From Arcobacter defluvii (lineage in GTDB: Bacteria; Campylobacterota; Campylobacteria; Campylobacterales; Arcobacteraceae): 64,000 nt of DNA. Shown piece by piece: positions 18,197-25,324 of this stretch. The notes under the pieces were generated by a model that saw only the letters and a list, made by a program, of their open reading frames with translations, had not been told where the DNA came from and made no database searches. The stretch covers positions 1,674,001 through 1,738,000 of the forward strand of contig NZ_CP053835.1 of the NCBI RefSeq assembly GCF_013201725.1, read 5' to 3'. A program made the translations under genes and the position numbers. How positions within the stretch are numbered: position 1 is the stretch's first letter; the number at the start of each line of letters is the position of its first letter.

Positions 18197-19108
18197 TTAA
18201 ATTAAATTTTGTTTGGCTTTTAATCGCTCTAATTTACTTTTTGTATTAAATAATACAACAGCAACAAATGATAAAGCACATCCCATAATTGTCGATAAAG
18301 CAATATTCTCATTATATGCAAAATAGCTTGAAACTATCGCTCCTATAGGAACTATAAACATAAATACTCCTGTGTTATGGGCTCCAATTTTTGCAGCTGA
18401 TACAAAAAAAAGTGTCATTGCAAAAGTCCCTGAAAAGACTCCAATATAAATAATATTTAACCAAAATATATAATCATACGATGCAAAAGCAAAAGGATGA
18501 TAAGGTAAAGCAAAAATCATATTTATAAATCCAGTAATTCCAAAAACAACTAAAGTATAAAACATCGGGTCTGCTCTTTTTGATGCTTTTTGTGAAAATA
18601 TTGTAACCATTGCCCATACTCCTGCACAAGCAAGAAAATACGAACTATTTACATTTAAAAAAGCAAATCCTTCTGAAGGAACACGAAGTAAAACTAAAGC
18701 ACCAAAAATTCCAATTCCAAGTGCAAAAATCTGTTTTGCTGATACTTGGGTTTTAAAAATTATAATTGATAATATATATGTAATTATTGGAGCAATTGAG
18801 GTTACCATTGTTCCTCCATAACCAGCTGCTCCATGAGATAATCCTTTGAAAAACAGATAATTAAATATAGCACTTAAAATTCCAGCACCTATCATATAAA
18901 TTAATCCTATTTTATCTGTTTTTAAAACCGTTTTCATATATAAAATAACAGGAATTATCGTTAAAAAAGAGATTGCATATCTCCAAAATGCGGCAACTTC
19001 TGGATTCGAATGTTCTGTTGCTGCTTTTCCTGAAGTCCATGCAATTCCCCAAATTATCATAGCTATAAACATACCAATAAAATATTTGGTATTACTTTTT
19101 TGAATCAT
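18197..19108 (-). CDS. DMT superfamily (EamA) transporter
   Basis: This 303-residue membrane protein has about ten hydrophobic segments arranged as two five-helix EamA repeats. The first begins FIGMFIAMIIWGIAWTSGKA and the second starts near ACAGVWAMVTIFSQK. EamA proteins export amino acids, metabolites or drugs across the inner membrane. It lies between the old yellow enzyme gene and the nitroreductase gene with short gaps (17 and 10 bases), so export of a product or inhibitor handled by these enzymes is a reasonable inference. The substrate is not identifiable. Confidence 0.87.
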   Translation of the reverse strand: MIQKSNTKYFIGMFIAMIIWGIAWTSGKAATEHSNPEVAAFWRYAISFLTIIPVILYMKTVLKTDKIGLIYMIGAGILSAIFNYLFFKGLSHGAAGYGGTMVTSIAPIITYILSIIIFKTQVSAKQIFALGIGIFGALVLLRVPSEGFAFLNVNSSYFLACAGVWAMVTIFSQKASKRADPMFYTLVVFGITGFINMIFALPYHPFAFASYDYIFWLNIIYIGVFSGTFAMTLFFVSAAKIGAHNTGVFMFIVPIGAIVSSYFAYNENIALSTIMGCALSFVAVVLFNTKSKLERLKAKQNLI

Positions 19109-19125
19109 TTTATCTTCTTTTTAAA

Positions 19126-20157
19126 TTATCTATAAGCTCTTTCATATGAACTATCTATTTTTTCTTTTTCTTTAAACTCATTTGCTGCATAAAAAACAAA
19201 ATTTGGATTTCTAAGTAACTCTCTACCATATGCAACAAAATCACAAGAACTATTTTTAAGTAAATATTCTCCTTCAATTGCTGTTGTAATTAACCCAACT
19301 GCAATTACTGGAATATTCACTTTTTCTTTTATTTTTTTTGCCCAAGAAGCTTGATATAAAGGTTGAATTATTGGAGTATTATCAGGTTTTTCTAAATTTC
19401 CACCACTTGATACATGAATTGAATCAACTCCGATTTTTTCTAACTCTTTTGATAAATAAATAGAATCTTCTATATTCCAACCACCATTCATCCACTCATC
19501 AGCACTAATTCTAACAATCAAAGGCAAATCTAATTTTTGTTTTATTTCATGGGCTATTTCTAAAACTAATCTACATCTATTCTCTAAAGTTCCACCATAA
19601 ATATCTGTTCTATTATTTGAAATTGGTGATAAAAACTCACATAATAAATAGCCATGAGCTGCATGAAGTTCAATAGCATCATAATCTGCCTCTTTTGCTC
19701 TAAAAGCTGCATTTATAAATAATTTTTTAATATTTTTTATCTCTTCTATTGAAACTTCTTTAGGAATTTTAAATGGAGCCTCTTTTGAAAAAGCAATTGA
19801 ACTTGGAGCAATAGGAGTTGAATCAATAACAGTTGACTTTCTTCCTGCATGAGCAATTTGAATTGCAGTTTTAGCACCAAAAGAGTGTATATCTTTATTT
19901 AATTGTTTATGTTTTTCTATCAAAGAATCATCCCAAAGACCTAAATCATTTGAAGATATTCTTCCTTTTGGCTCTATTGCAGTTGCTTCAACTATAATAA
20001 ACCCTACTCCACCTAAAGCTCTTGATACATAATGATATTTATGAAAATCTTTCAACTCTCCACTATTATCACTTTTATACATACACATAGGTGGCATAAC
20101 AACTCTATTTTTTAACTCTAATGCTCCAATATTTCCACTTTTTAATAATAAGCTCAT
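19126..20157 (-). CDS. Old yellow enzyme, YqjM-type NADPH dehydrogenase
   Basis: This 343-residue FMN-dependent ene-reductase is of the thermophilic-like (YqjM) subgroup. The start VVMPPMCMYKSD holds the YqjM-type active-site cysteine. IQIAHAGRKS and ELHAAHGYLLCEFLSP carry flavin and substrate ligands. The C-terminal YERAYR matches the arginine finger of YqjM that reaches into the partner subunit. These enzymes reduce activated C=C bonds in enals, maleimides and quinones. The position in an operon with MdaB, a YgiN-like protein and a nitroreductase supports a role in electrophile stress. Confidence 0.9.
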   Translation of the reverse strand: MSLLLKSGNIGALELKNRVVMPPMCMYKSDNSGELKDFHKYHYVSRALGGVGFIIVEATAIEPKGRISSNDLGLWDDSLIEKHKQLNKDIHSFGAKTAIQIAHAGRKSTVIDSTPIAPSSIAFSKEAPFKIPKEVSIEEIKNIKKLFINAAFRAKEADYDAIELHAAHGYLLCEFLSPISNNRTDIYGGTLENRCRLVLEIAHEIKQKLDLPLIVRISADEWMNGGWNIEDSIYLSKELEKIGVDSIHVSSGGNLEKPDNTPIIQPLYQASWAKKIKEKVNIPVIAVGLITTAIEGEYLLKNSSCDFVAYGRELLRNPNFVFYAANEFKEKEKIDSSYERAYR

Positions 20158-20169
20158 AAAAAATCCTTT

Positions 20170-20466
20170 TTAGATTTCTAATTTTTCTAGTTTATTGATT
20201 GTTAAACCATCTATTTTATTTTCAATTTTTGATACAAAAGCTTTAAAATGTTCTTTTTCTTCATGTTTTGATAAAAGTTCTTGATTTTCCCAAGTTTCAA
20301 CAAAAGTAAAACTATCTTCATCGCTTAAATCTTTATGTAAATCATATTGAATACAACCTTCATCAAATTCATGAGTTGCTTTATGAAGTTTTAAAAGTTC
20401 ATTGTAAACTTCATCCTTAAAACCTTTTTTTGCTTTAATAGTTGCAACTATTACAATATTTTTCAT
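20170..20466 (-). CDS. ABM-domain monooxygenase (YgiN-like)
   Basis: This 98-residue protein is one antibiotic-biosynthesis-monooxygenase domain, a dimeric ferredoxin-like fold. EGCIQYDLHKDLSDEDSFTFVETW is the typical central block, written here as EGCIQYDLHK then FTFVETW. E. coli YgiN, of similar size, oxidises menadiol to menadione and is encoded beside MdaB. The same neighbour relation is seen here (10 bases from the mdaB-like gene), supporting a quinone redox-cycle role. Heme-degrading members of the fold are less likely given the context. Confidence 0.83.
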   Translation of the reverse strand: MKNIVIVATIKAKKGFKDEVYNELLKLHKATHEFDEGCIQYDLHKDLSDEDSFTFVETWENQELLSKHEEKEHFKAFVSKIENKIDGLTINKLEKLEI

Positions 20467-20475
20467 ATTTTTTTC

Positions 20476-21057
20476 CTATAAAAAATTCTCTTTTAAAACT
20501 GATTCAAATTTTTCTAACTCTTTAGCTAAATCTAAATCACCTTTAAAAATATCATGAACAGAATAAGTTTTAAGTGGTTCTAATCCACAAAATTCAAAAG
20601 TTTTATGAGTTGCAACATGAGCTTGGTCTAAAGATAAACCATCAAAGAAACCTTTTGGATTGTCAAATTCACTTAATGGACAATTATAAGTTACACTTAA
20701 CATATATTTTTTACCTTTTAATAATCCTCCTGTACCGTAAGTTTTAGAAGCATCACTTCTACTTCTTCCATCACTTTCATAGTGTCTTCCTTGAGTAAAT
20801 GTCTCATCAAAATATTTTTTTGCAATCCAAGGTACACCCATCCAATAAACTGGATATTGAAATAAAACATAATCAGCCCATTCAAATTTTTCACACTCTT
20901 CTTCTACTTCATAACCTTTTTCCATATGAGTATATTTTACTTCAAATCCATTTTTAGAAAAAAAATCTTTTGCTTTTTCTATATAATGATTAGTTAATTC
21001 ACCATTAGCTGGACCTTTATAATATTGATGCCCATTTAAAATTAAAACTTTTTTCAT
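20476..21057 (-). CDS. mdaB: NADPH quinone reductase, MdaB
   Basis: This 193-residue flavodoxin-like quinone reductase closely resembles MdaB (H. pylori and E. coli proteins are about 193-194 residues). It reduces quinones to quinols by two electrons without semiquinone, limiting oxidative stress. The FAD-binding start is VLILNGHQYY, with FEWADYVLFQYPVYWMGVPW (about 78-97) and a GTGGLLKGKKYMLS loop. It is the first gene of the detoxification operon, with AAAGGAG seven bases before its ATG. A YodB-type operator lies in the divergent intergenic region. Confidence 0.9.
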   Translation of the reverse strand: MKKVLILNGHQYYKGPANGELTNHYIEKAKDFFSKNGFEVKYTHMEKGYEVEEECEKFEWADYVLFQYPVYWMGVPWIAKKYFDETFTQGRHYESDGRSRSDASKTYGTGGLLKGKKYMLSVTYNCPLSEFDNPKGFFDGLSLDQAHVATHKTFEFCGLEPLKTYSVHDIFKGDLDLAKELEKFESVLKENFL

Positions 21058-21080
21058 AATTTGCTCCTTTAATTTTGAAA

Positions 21081-21086
21081 ATTATA
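21081..21086 (-). promoter_or_regulatory. Candidate -10 box for the mdaB operon
   Basis: On the minus strand this reads TATAAT, 24 bases upstream of the mdaB ATG. There is no clear -35. The HxlR-type operator lies about 30 bases farther upstream. Confidence 0.4.
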
Positions 21087-21114
21087 TTTACAACAAACTT
21101 AATATATGCTTACT

Positions 21115-21131
21115 TTACTTTAGGTAAGTAA
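21115..21131. promoter_or_regulatory. HxlR/YodB-type operator between mdaB operon and hxlR gene
   Basis: TTACTT-N5-AAGTAA is a perfect inverted repeat. It contains TACT-N7-AGTA, the consensus known for B. subtilis YodB, an HxlR-family redox regulator of quinone and azo-compound reductases. It sits just upstream of the -10 box of the HxlR gene, near its -35 position, and upstream of mdaB. The adjacent HxlR protein is the obvious binder (inference). Confidence 0.7.
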
Positions 21132-21153
21132 TGGAAATTAATTTTCTTTATGT

Positions 21154-21159
21154 TATAAT
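21154..21159 (+). promoter_or_regulatory. -10 box (extended) of the hxlR-AEC operon
   Basis: TATAAT is preceded by TATGT, an extended -10. It places the transcript start near 21166, downstream of the ATG at 21131. The real start codon of the regulator must therefore be the ATG at 21188. Confidence 0.6.
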
Positions 21160-21187
21160 TCAAACTGCAAATTTAAGGATTTTAATT

Positions 21188-21559
21188 ATGTATTATATAA
21201 ATGATAAAGAATATAGATGTTCAGTTGCTGTAACACTGGATATTTTCAATGATAGATGGAAGTTAGCAATTATTTGGCACTTACTTGATGGAGAAAAAAG
21301 ATTTAAAGAATTACATGAAATAATAAGTGAAATAACTCAAAAAACTTTAACAATAAAACTAAAAGAACTAGAAGAAAAAAATATTATTCATAGGGAATGT
21401 TTTGCTAGTGTTCCACCAAAAGTTGTGTATAGTTTAACTCCTTGTGGAGAAAAATTAAGACCTGTTTTAGAAGAGATGCATCAATGGGGAATTGATTATG
21501 TAAAAGAATTTGGAAAAGTTACATCTGATAATCCTTGTCAAAATACTTTTTGTGACTAA
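21188..21559 (+). CDS. HxlR family (winged-helix) transcription regulator
   Basis: From the ATG at 21188 the protein has 123 residues. The upstream in-frame ATG at 21131 is rejected because a promoter -10 box lies after it and AAGGAT precedes 21188. The HxlR hallmark CSVAVTLDIFNDRWKLAIIWHL (here the segment following EYRC) includes the N-terminal cysteine used for redox sensing in YodB and HypR. SEITQKTLTIKLKELEEKN is the recognition-helix region, and a cysteine pair lies at the C-terminus (CQNTFCD). It probably represses the divergent mdaB operon and itself, and responds to quinones or electrophiles through cysteine modification. Confidence 0.87.
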   Translation: MYYINDKEYRCSVAVTLDIFNDRWKLAIIWHLLDGEKRFKELHEIISEITQKTLTIKLKELEEKNIIHRECFASVPPKVVYSLTPCGEKLRPVLEEMHQWGIDYVKEFGKVTSDNPCQNTFCD

Positions 21560-21562
21560 AAG

Positions 21563-22462
21563 ATGGAAAATTTTATTTTAATTATTTTAGCAATGTCTAT
21601 TGGTTATATAATTAATAGATTAAACATCTTTTCAAAAGATGCTCCTATGATTTTAAATCAATTTTTAATCTATATTTCTCTTCCAGCGATGATTTTATTA
21701 CAAATACCAAAATTAGATATTTCTATTGAAGCAATTATTCCTATCATAATATCATGGACAGTTATGACATTAAGTGCAGTAATAATTTTGTTCTTATCTA
21801 AAATATTTAATTTTTCAAAAGAAGTAACAGGTTGCCTTATGCTTGTAGCAGTTTTAGGAAATACTTCATTTATTGGTATTCCTATAATTACTTCTTATAT
21901 GGGAGAAAGTTCTATTCCTTATATTTTAGTTTATGACCAATTAGGAAATTTTATTGCACTTGCAATTTATGGTACTTTTATAGCAAGTTTCTATTCTAGT
22001 AATAGTAAAGTTACTTTTAGATTGATTACATTCAAAGTTTTAACTTTTCCACCATTTATTGCTTTAATGGTTGGTTTATTATTAATTGGAACAGAATTTA
22101 ATCAAGTTACAATAAAAGTTTTAAGTGCTTTTTCAAGTACGATTGTTCCTCTTGCTTTAGTTGCAGTTGGACTTCAACTTCAACTAAAACTACAAAAAGA
22201 AGAGATAAAACCTTTTAGTATCGCACTTATTGTAAAACTTTTCATTGCACCTATTATTGCAATTATTATTTGTAAAACATTTGATTGGTATAATACAGCA
22301 TCAATTGTATCAATTATGGAAGCTGCAATGCCAACTATGATAACAGCAGGTGCTATAGCATCTATGGCTGGACTTGCCCCAAAATTAAGTTCTGCAATTG
22401 TAGGATATGGAACAATTATCTCATTATTTACAACAGGAATTTTTTATACTCTCATAAAATAA
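21563..22462 (+). CDS. AEC family transporter (auxin efflux carrier-like)
   Basis: This membrane protein of 299 residues has about ten hydrophobic segments. It has AEC family features: INRLNIFSKDAPMILNQFLIYISLP near the start, GNTSFIGIPI (about 94-103) as the first conserved crossover, and AAMPTMITAGAIASMAG near the end. AEC proteins move organic anions or other small metabolites. It starts three bases after the HxlR gene, so both are on one transcript. It is probably part of the same stress response, or controlled by the same signal. The substrate is unknown. Confidence 0.87.
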   Translation: MENFILIILAMSIGYIINRLNIFSKDAPMILNQFLIYISLPAMILLQIPKLDISIEAIIPIIISWTVMTLSAVIILFLSKIFNFSKEVTGCLMLVAVLGNTSFIGIPIITSYMGESSIPYILVYDQLGNFIALAIYGTFIASFYSSNSKVTFRLITFKVLTFPPFIALMVGLLLIGTEFNQVTIKVLSAFSSTIVPLALVAVGLQLQLKLQKEEIKPFSIALIVKLFIAPIIAIIICKTFDWYNTASIVSIMEAAMPTMITAGAIASMAGLAPKLSSAIVGYGTIISLFTTGIFYTLIK

Positions 22463-22489
22463 GATAAAGTTACTCTAAAAAGTAAAATT

Positions 22490-22515
22490 GTGAAGTAATT
22501 TATAAATTACTTCAC
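22490..22515. terminator. Hairpin after the AEC gene
   Basis: GTGAAGTAATTT and its complement form a 12-bp stem around a two-base centre, 28 bases after the stop. No T run follows. It could be a weak terminator or a 3'-end stabilising hairpin. Confidence 0.5.
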
Positions 22516-22570
22516 ACATTCTTAATATAAAAAAGATACAATACGCAAAATTTTTATATTAGGAAACCTT

Positions 22571-23305
22571 ATGTTTGATTTAACTAAAAAAATGTTAATC
22601 AGTTCTCTTATCCTAACTTGTAGTTTAAATGCTGCAACAAAAGAAGTATCAAAAGCTGAAATAGCTCAAATGGAACAATTAGAACTATTTAAAAGAGCAA
22701 ATATACAAATAACAAAAGCTTTTGATGTTGGAAGTATTTATATTTTAAGCATCAAAGTTCAAGGGAACAATGATGAAATTTATTTAACAAAAGATAAAAA
22801 ACTTATTCTTTCAGGTGATGTTATTGATGTAAATAATGGAATGAAAGTATCTGCACCAGTTGATTTAACAGGAGTTAGAGGAAAAGAAGCTTTTGTTTAT
22901 GGAACAGGAAAAGAAGAGTACTTTTTATTTACAGATCCAGAATGTCCATATTGTAAAAAATTAGAATCATATTTACCACAAATAAAAGATAAAGTTAAAA
23001 TTAGAGTGTTTTATTATCCTTTAGAATCACATGAAAATGCAAAAGATTTATCTTTATATATTATGAATAAAAAAACAACAAATGAAAAAATTGATGCTAT
23101 GTTTGATGCAAGTGAAAATTTAGATAAAGTAAAAAATTCAAAATATACACAAACTCAACTTGCTAAACTTGAAAAACATTTAGAAGAACAAATTCAAATT
23201 GGATTAAATTTAAATGTTCAAGGAACACCAACAATTTTTGATAAAAATGGTAATAATATTGTTTGGGTTAATATGCTAGAAAAATATGGAATTGAAGTAA
23301 GATAA
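22571..23305 (+). CDS. Periplasmic thiol:disulfide interchange protein, DsbC-like
   Basis: This 244-residue protein has a signal peptide (cleavage after about residue 21, LNAATKE), an N-terminal DsbC-like dimerisation region and a thioredoxin domain with CPYC at residues 125-128. The cis-proline is in GTPTIFDKNG near the end. The CPYC pair and the double-domain layout fit DsbC/DsbG-type isomerases or related periplasmic thiol reductases. It is transcribed alone and ends in a hairpin shared with the convergent YeiH gene. Redox partner proteins are not encoded nearby. Confidence 0.87.
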   Translation: MFDLTKKMLISSLILTCSLNAATKEVSKAEIAQMEQLELFKRANIQITKAFDVGSIYILSIKVQGNNDEIYLTKDKKLILSGDVIDVNNGMKVSAPVDLTGVRGKEAFVYGTGKEEYFLFTDPECPYCKKLESYLPQIKDKVKIRVFYYPLESHENAKDLSLYIMNKKTTNEKIDAMFDASENLDKVKNSKYTQTQLAKLEKHLEEQIQIGLNLNVQGTPTIFDKNGNNIVWVNMLEKYGIEVR

Positions 23306-23325
23306 GTATTAAAAATACTTATCTT
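23299..23325. terminator. Convergent hairpin between dsbC-like and yeiH genes
   Basis: Perfect 12-base arms (AAGATAAGTATT and complement) around an AAA loop overlap both stop codons. Transcripts from both sides would end here, although the T run is poor. Confidence 0.6.
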
Positions 23326-24346
23326 AAAAAAAGAACTTAACTAAAAAATATCCTCCAACCATTAACCAAATAAATAAAATCAATGATAAATAAAGTGGTT
23401 TTATTCCTGTATTTTTAAACTTATCATAACTTGTTTCCATTCCTAAAGCAGTCATTGCCATAGTTAAAGCAAAAGTATCAAAATAATTTATACTTTTTAT
23501 TATATTTTCTTCTAAAAGTTCCAAAGAATTAAATCCAACTACTACTATAAAAAATATTGCAAACCAAGGAATTACTATTTTTGATTTCTCTTTTTTTGTA
23601 TGAAAATTTGTTTTAATCAACCAAAATGATAATAAAATCAAAAATGGAACTAAAAATATAACTCTTATCATCTTTTCAATAATTGCATTTGTTGATACAA
23701 CTTCACCTAAAGCATTTCCAGCTGCAACAACATGTGCTACTTCATGAAGTGTTGCTCCTATATAAACTCCCATTTGAGAACTTGTAAAAAGAAAAACTCC
23801 TAACTTATCTAAAAATGGATATAAAAACATTCCAATTGTTCCAAAAATAACCACAAAAGACACAGCAACAGCACTTTTATAAGCTTCATTTTTCAAAACA
23901 CTTTGAGTTGCCATAACAGCTGCTGCTCCACAAATCGAACTTCCTGCACTACATAAAATAGCTAACTCTTTATCCATTTTTAAAACTTTTGTTCCTATAA
24001 AATATCCAAAAATAAAAGTAAAAAAAACAACACAAAAAGCTATTAAAATCCCATTTATTCCAACTTCTTGAAGATTTTGAAAAGTAAGTCTAAATCCATA
24101 TAAAATAATCCCAAATCTTAAAATATATTTTGTAGAAAAAATTATTCCACTTTGCCAAGGATTTGGAAGTTTATGTTTTAAAGTATTTGCATAAAAAATT
24201 CCAAGAATAATACCAATAATAAGAGGACTAATTCCTAATTTTTTAAAAAATTCAGCTTCTGCTATAATTGTTGCAATTAATGCAAAAATTCCTACAAATA
24301 AAACACCATAAAAAGTATTTATAATACTTTTATTATTAGTTTTCAT
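23324..24346 (-). CDS. yeiH: YeiH/UPF0324 family transporter
   Basis: This 340-residue membrane protein has about ten membrane segments with YeiH family motifs: the N-terminal GIILGIFYANT, CSAGSSICGAAAVMATQSV (about 132-150) and GATLHEVAHVVAAG (about 197-210). Members are annotated as putative sulfate or sulfonate exporters (UPF0324), although transport is not well proven. It is divergent from a LysR regulator with a 99-base gap, like E. coli yeiH beside the LysR gene yeiE. Control by that regulator is likely. Confidence 0.88.
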   Translation of the reverse strand: MKTNNKSIINTFYGVLFVGIFALIATIIAEAEFFKKLGISPLIIGIILGIFYANTLKHKLPNPWQSGIIFSTKYILRFGIILYGFRLTFQNLQEVGINGILIAFCVVFFTFIFGYFIGTKVLKMDKELAILCSAGSSICGAAAVMATQSVLKNEAYKSAVAVSFVVIFGTIGMFLYPFLDKLGVFLFTSSQMGVYIGATLHEVAHVVAAGNALGEVVSTNAIIEKMIRVIFLVPFLILLSFWLIKTNFHTKKEKSKIVIPWFAIFFIVVVGFNSLELLEENIIKSINYFDTFALTMAMTALGMETSYDKFKNTGIKPLYLSLILFIWLMVGGYFLVKFFF

Positions 24347-24413
24347 AATAAAACTCCTTTAATTGTAGAAGTATAACTCTAATCTTTTAATTTGTAAAAT
24401 ATATTATTTTTAA

Positions 24414-24419
24414 TATAAT
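24414..24419 (+). promoter_or_regulatory. Candidate -10 box of the LysR gene
   Basis: TATAAT lies 27 bases before the LysR ATG, in a very AT-rich intergenic region that probably also holds the operator for both divergent genes. Confidence 0.4.
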
Positions 24420-24445
24420 GATTAATATTTTTAATAAGGAAAAAT

Positions 24446-25324
24446 ATGACATTAAAAGAGTTAAATTTTTTTTATAAATTAAGTGAAAATCCTCAAGTTA
24501 CACAAGTTGCAAGTGAATTAAATATAAGTCAATCAGCAATCTCTTTAGCTATAAAATCACTTGAAAGTAGCCTAGATGAACAACTTTTTGATAGAATTGG
24601 TAAAAAGCTGATATTAAACGAAAAAGGAAAATATTTTAAAGAAAAAACTCTTTCTCATTATCTAGCACTTATTGATGCAACAACTATTTTTCAAGAAAAT
24701 AAGCTAGCTGGAAATATAAAAATAGCTGCAAGTAAAACTATTTCAAACTATATTATGCCAAATGTCTATTATGATTTTTTATCAAAATATAAAGATGTAA
24801 AACTAGATATATTGACAATAAACTCAAGTAAAATCATAGAAAATATTTTAAAATCCCAACTTGATATTGGACTTATTGAAGTAGATACACAAAATAGTAG
24901 CTTAATAAAAGAAAAATTAGGAAATGATGAATTAATAGTTGTTACAAGTGATAAAAACTACAAAAAAGAAGCTTTTATTGATACAATTGAGAAAAAATGG
25001 ATTTTAAGGGAAATTGGAAGTGGAACAAGAGAAATATTTATACATAAAATTGGTGAAATTGCAAAAGAATTAAACATTTTTATGCAACTTCAAGATTTTG
25101 AAGAGATAAAAACAATTGTTTTAAATAATCCTGATACAGTAACAGCAATTTCAAAAGTAATTGTTCAAAAAGAGTTAGAAGAAAAAAAACTCTTCGAAAT
25201 AAAACTAAAAAATTTAGAGTTAAAAAGAGAGTTTTATTTGATTTATCATAAAGAAAAATCTAAAAATCTACTCTTTGAAACTTTTATATCTTTTATAAAA
25301 GAACAATTTAGAAATCAAATTTAA
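24446..25324 (+). CDS. LysR family regulator (YeiE/CysB-like)
   Basis: This is a 292-residue LysR-type regulator. The N-terminal winged helix includes TQVASELNISQSAISLAIKSLE (residues about 18-39, given in part as ISQSAISLAIKSLE) and FDRIGKKLILNEKGK. The periplasmic-binding-fold effector domain starts near residue 90 (NIKIAASKTISNYIMP). LysR proteins usually activate a divergent gene when a small ligand binds. Here that is yeiH, and the gene pair matches the yeiE/yeiH arrangement. The gene ends overlapping the convergent cyclase gene by four bases. Confidence 0.88.
   Translation: MTLKELNFFYKLSENPQVTQVASELNISQSAISLAIKSLESSLDEQLFDRIGKKLILNEKGKYFKEKTLSHYLALIDATTIFQENKLAGNIKIAASKTISNYIMPNVYYDFLSKYKDVKLDILTINSSKIIENILKSQLDIGLIEVDTQNSSLIKEKLGNDELIVVTSDKNYKKEAFIDTIEKKWILREIGSGTREIFIHKIGEIAKELNIFMQLQDFEEIKTIVLNNPDTVTAISKVIVQKELEEKKLFEIKLKNLELKREFYLIYHKEKSKNLLFETFISFIKEQFRNQI

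Noticed and set aside
21131-21187. ATG at 21131 as start of the HxlR gene
   Set aside because: The -10 box lies after it and the better ribosome site precedes 21188.
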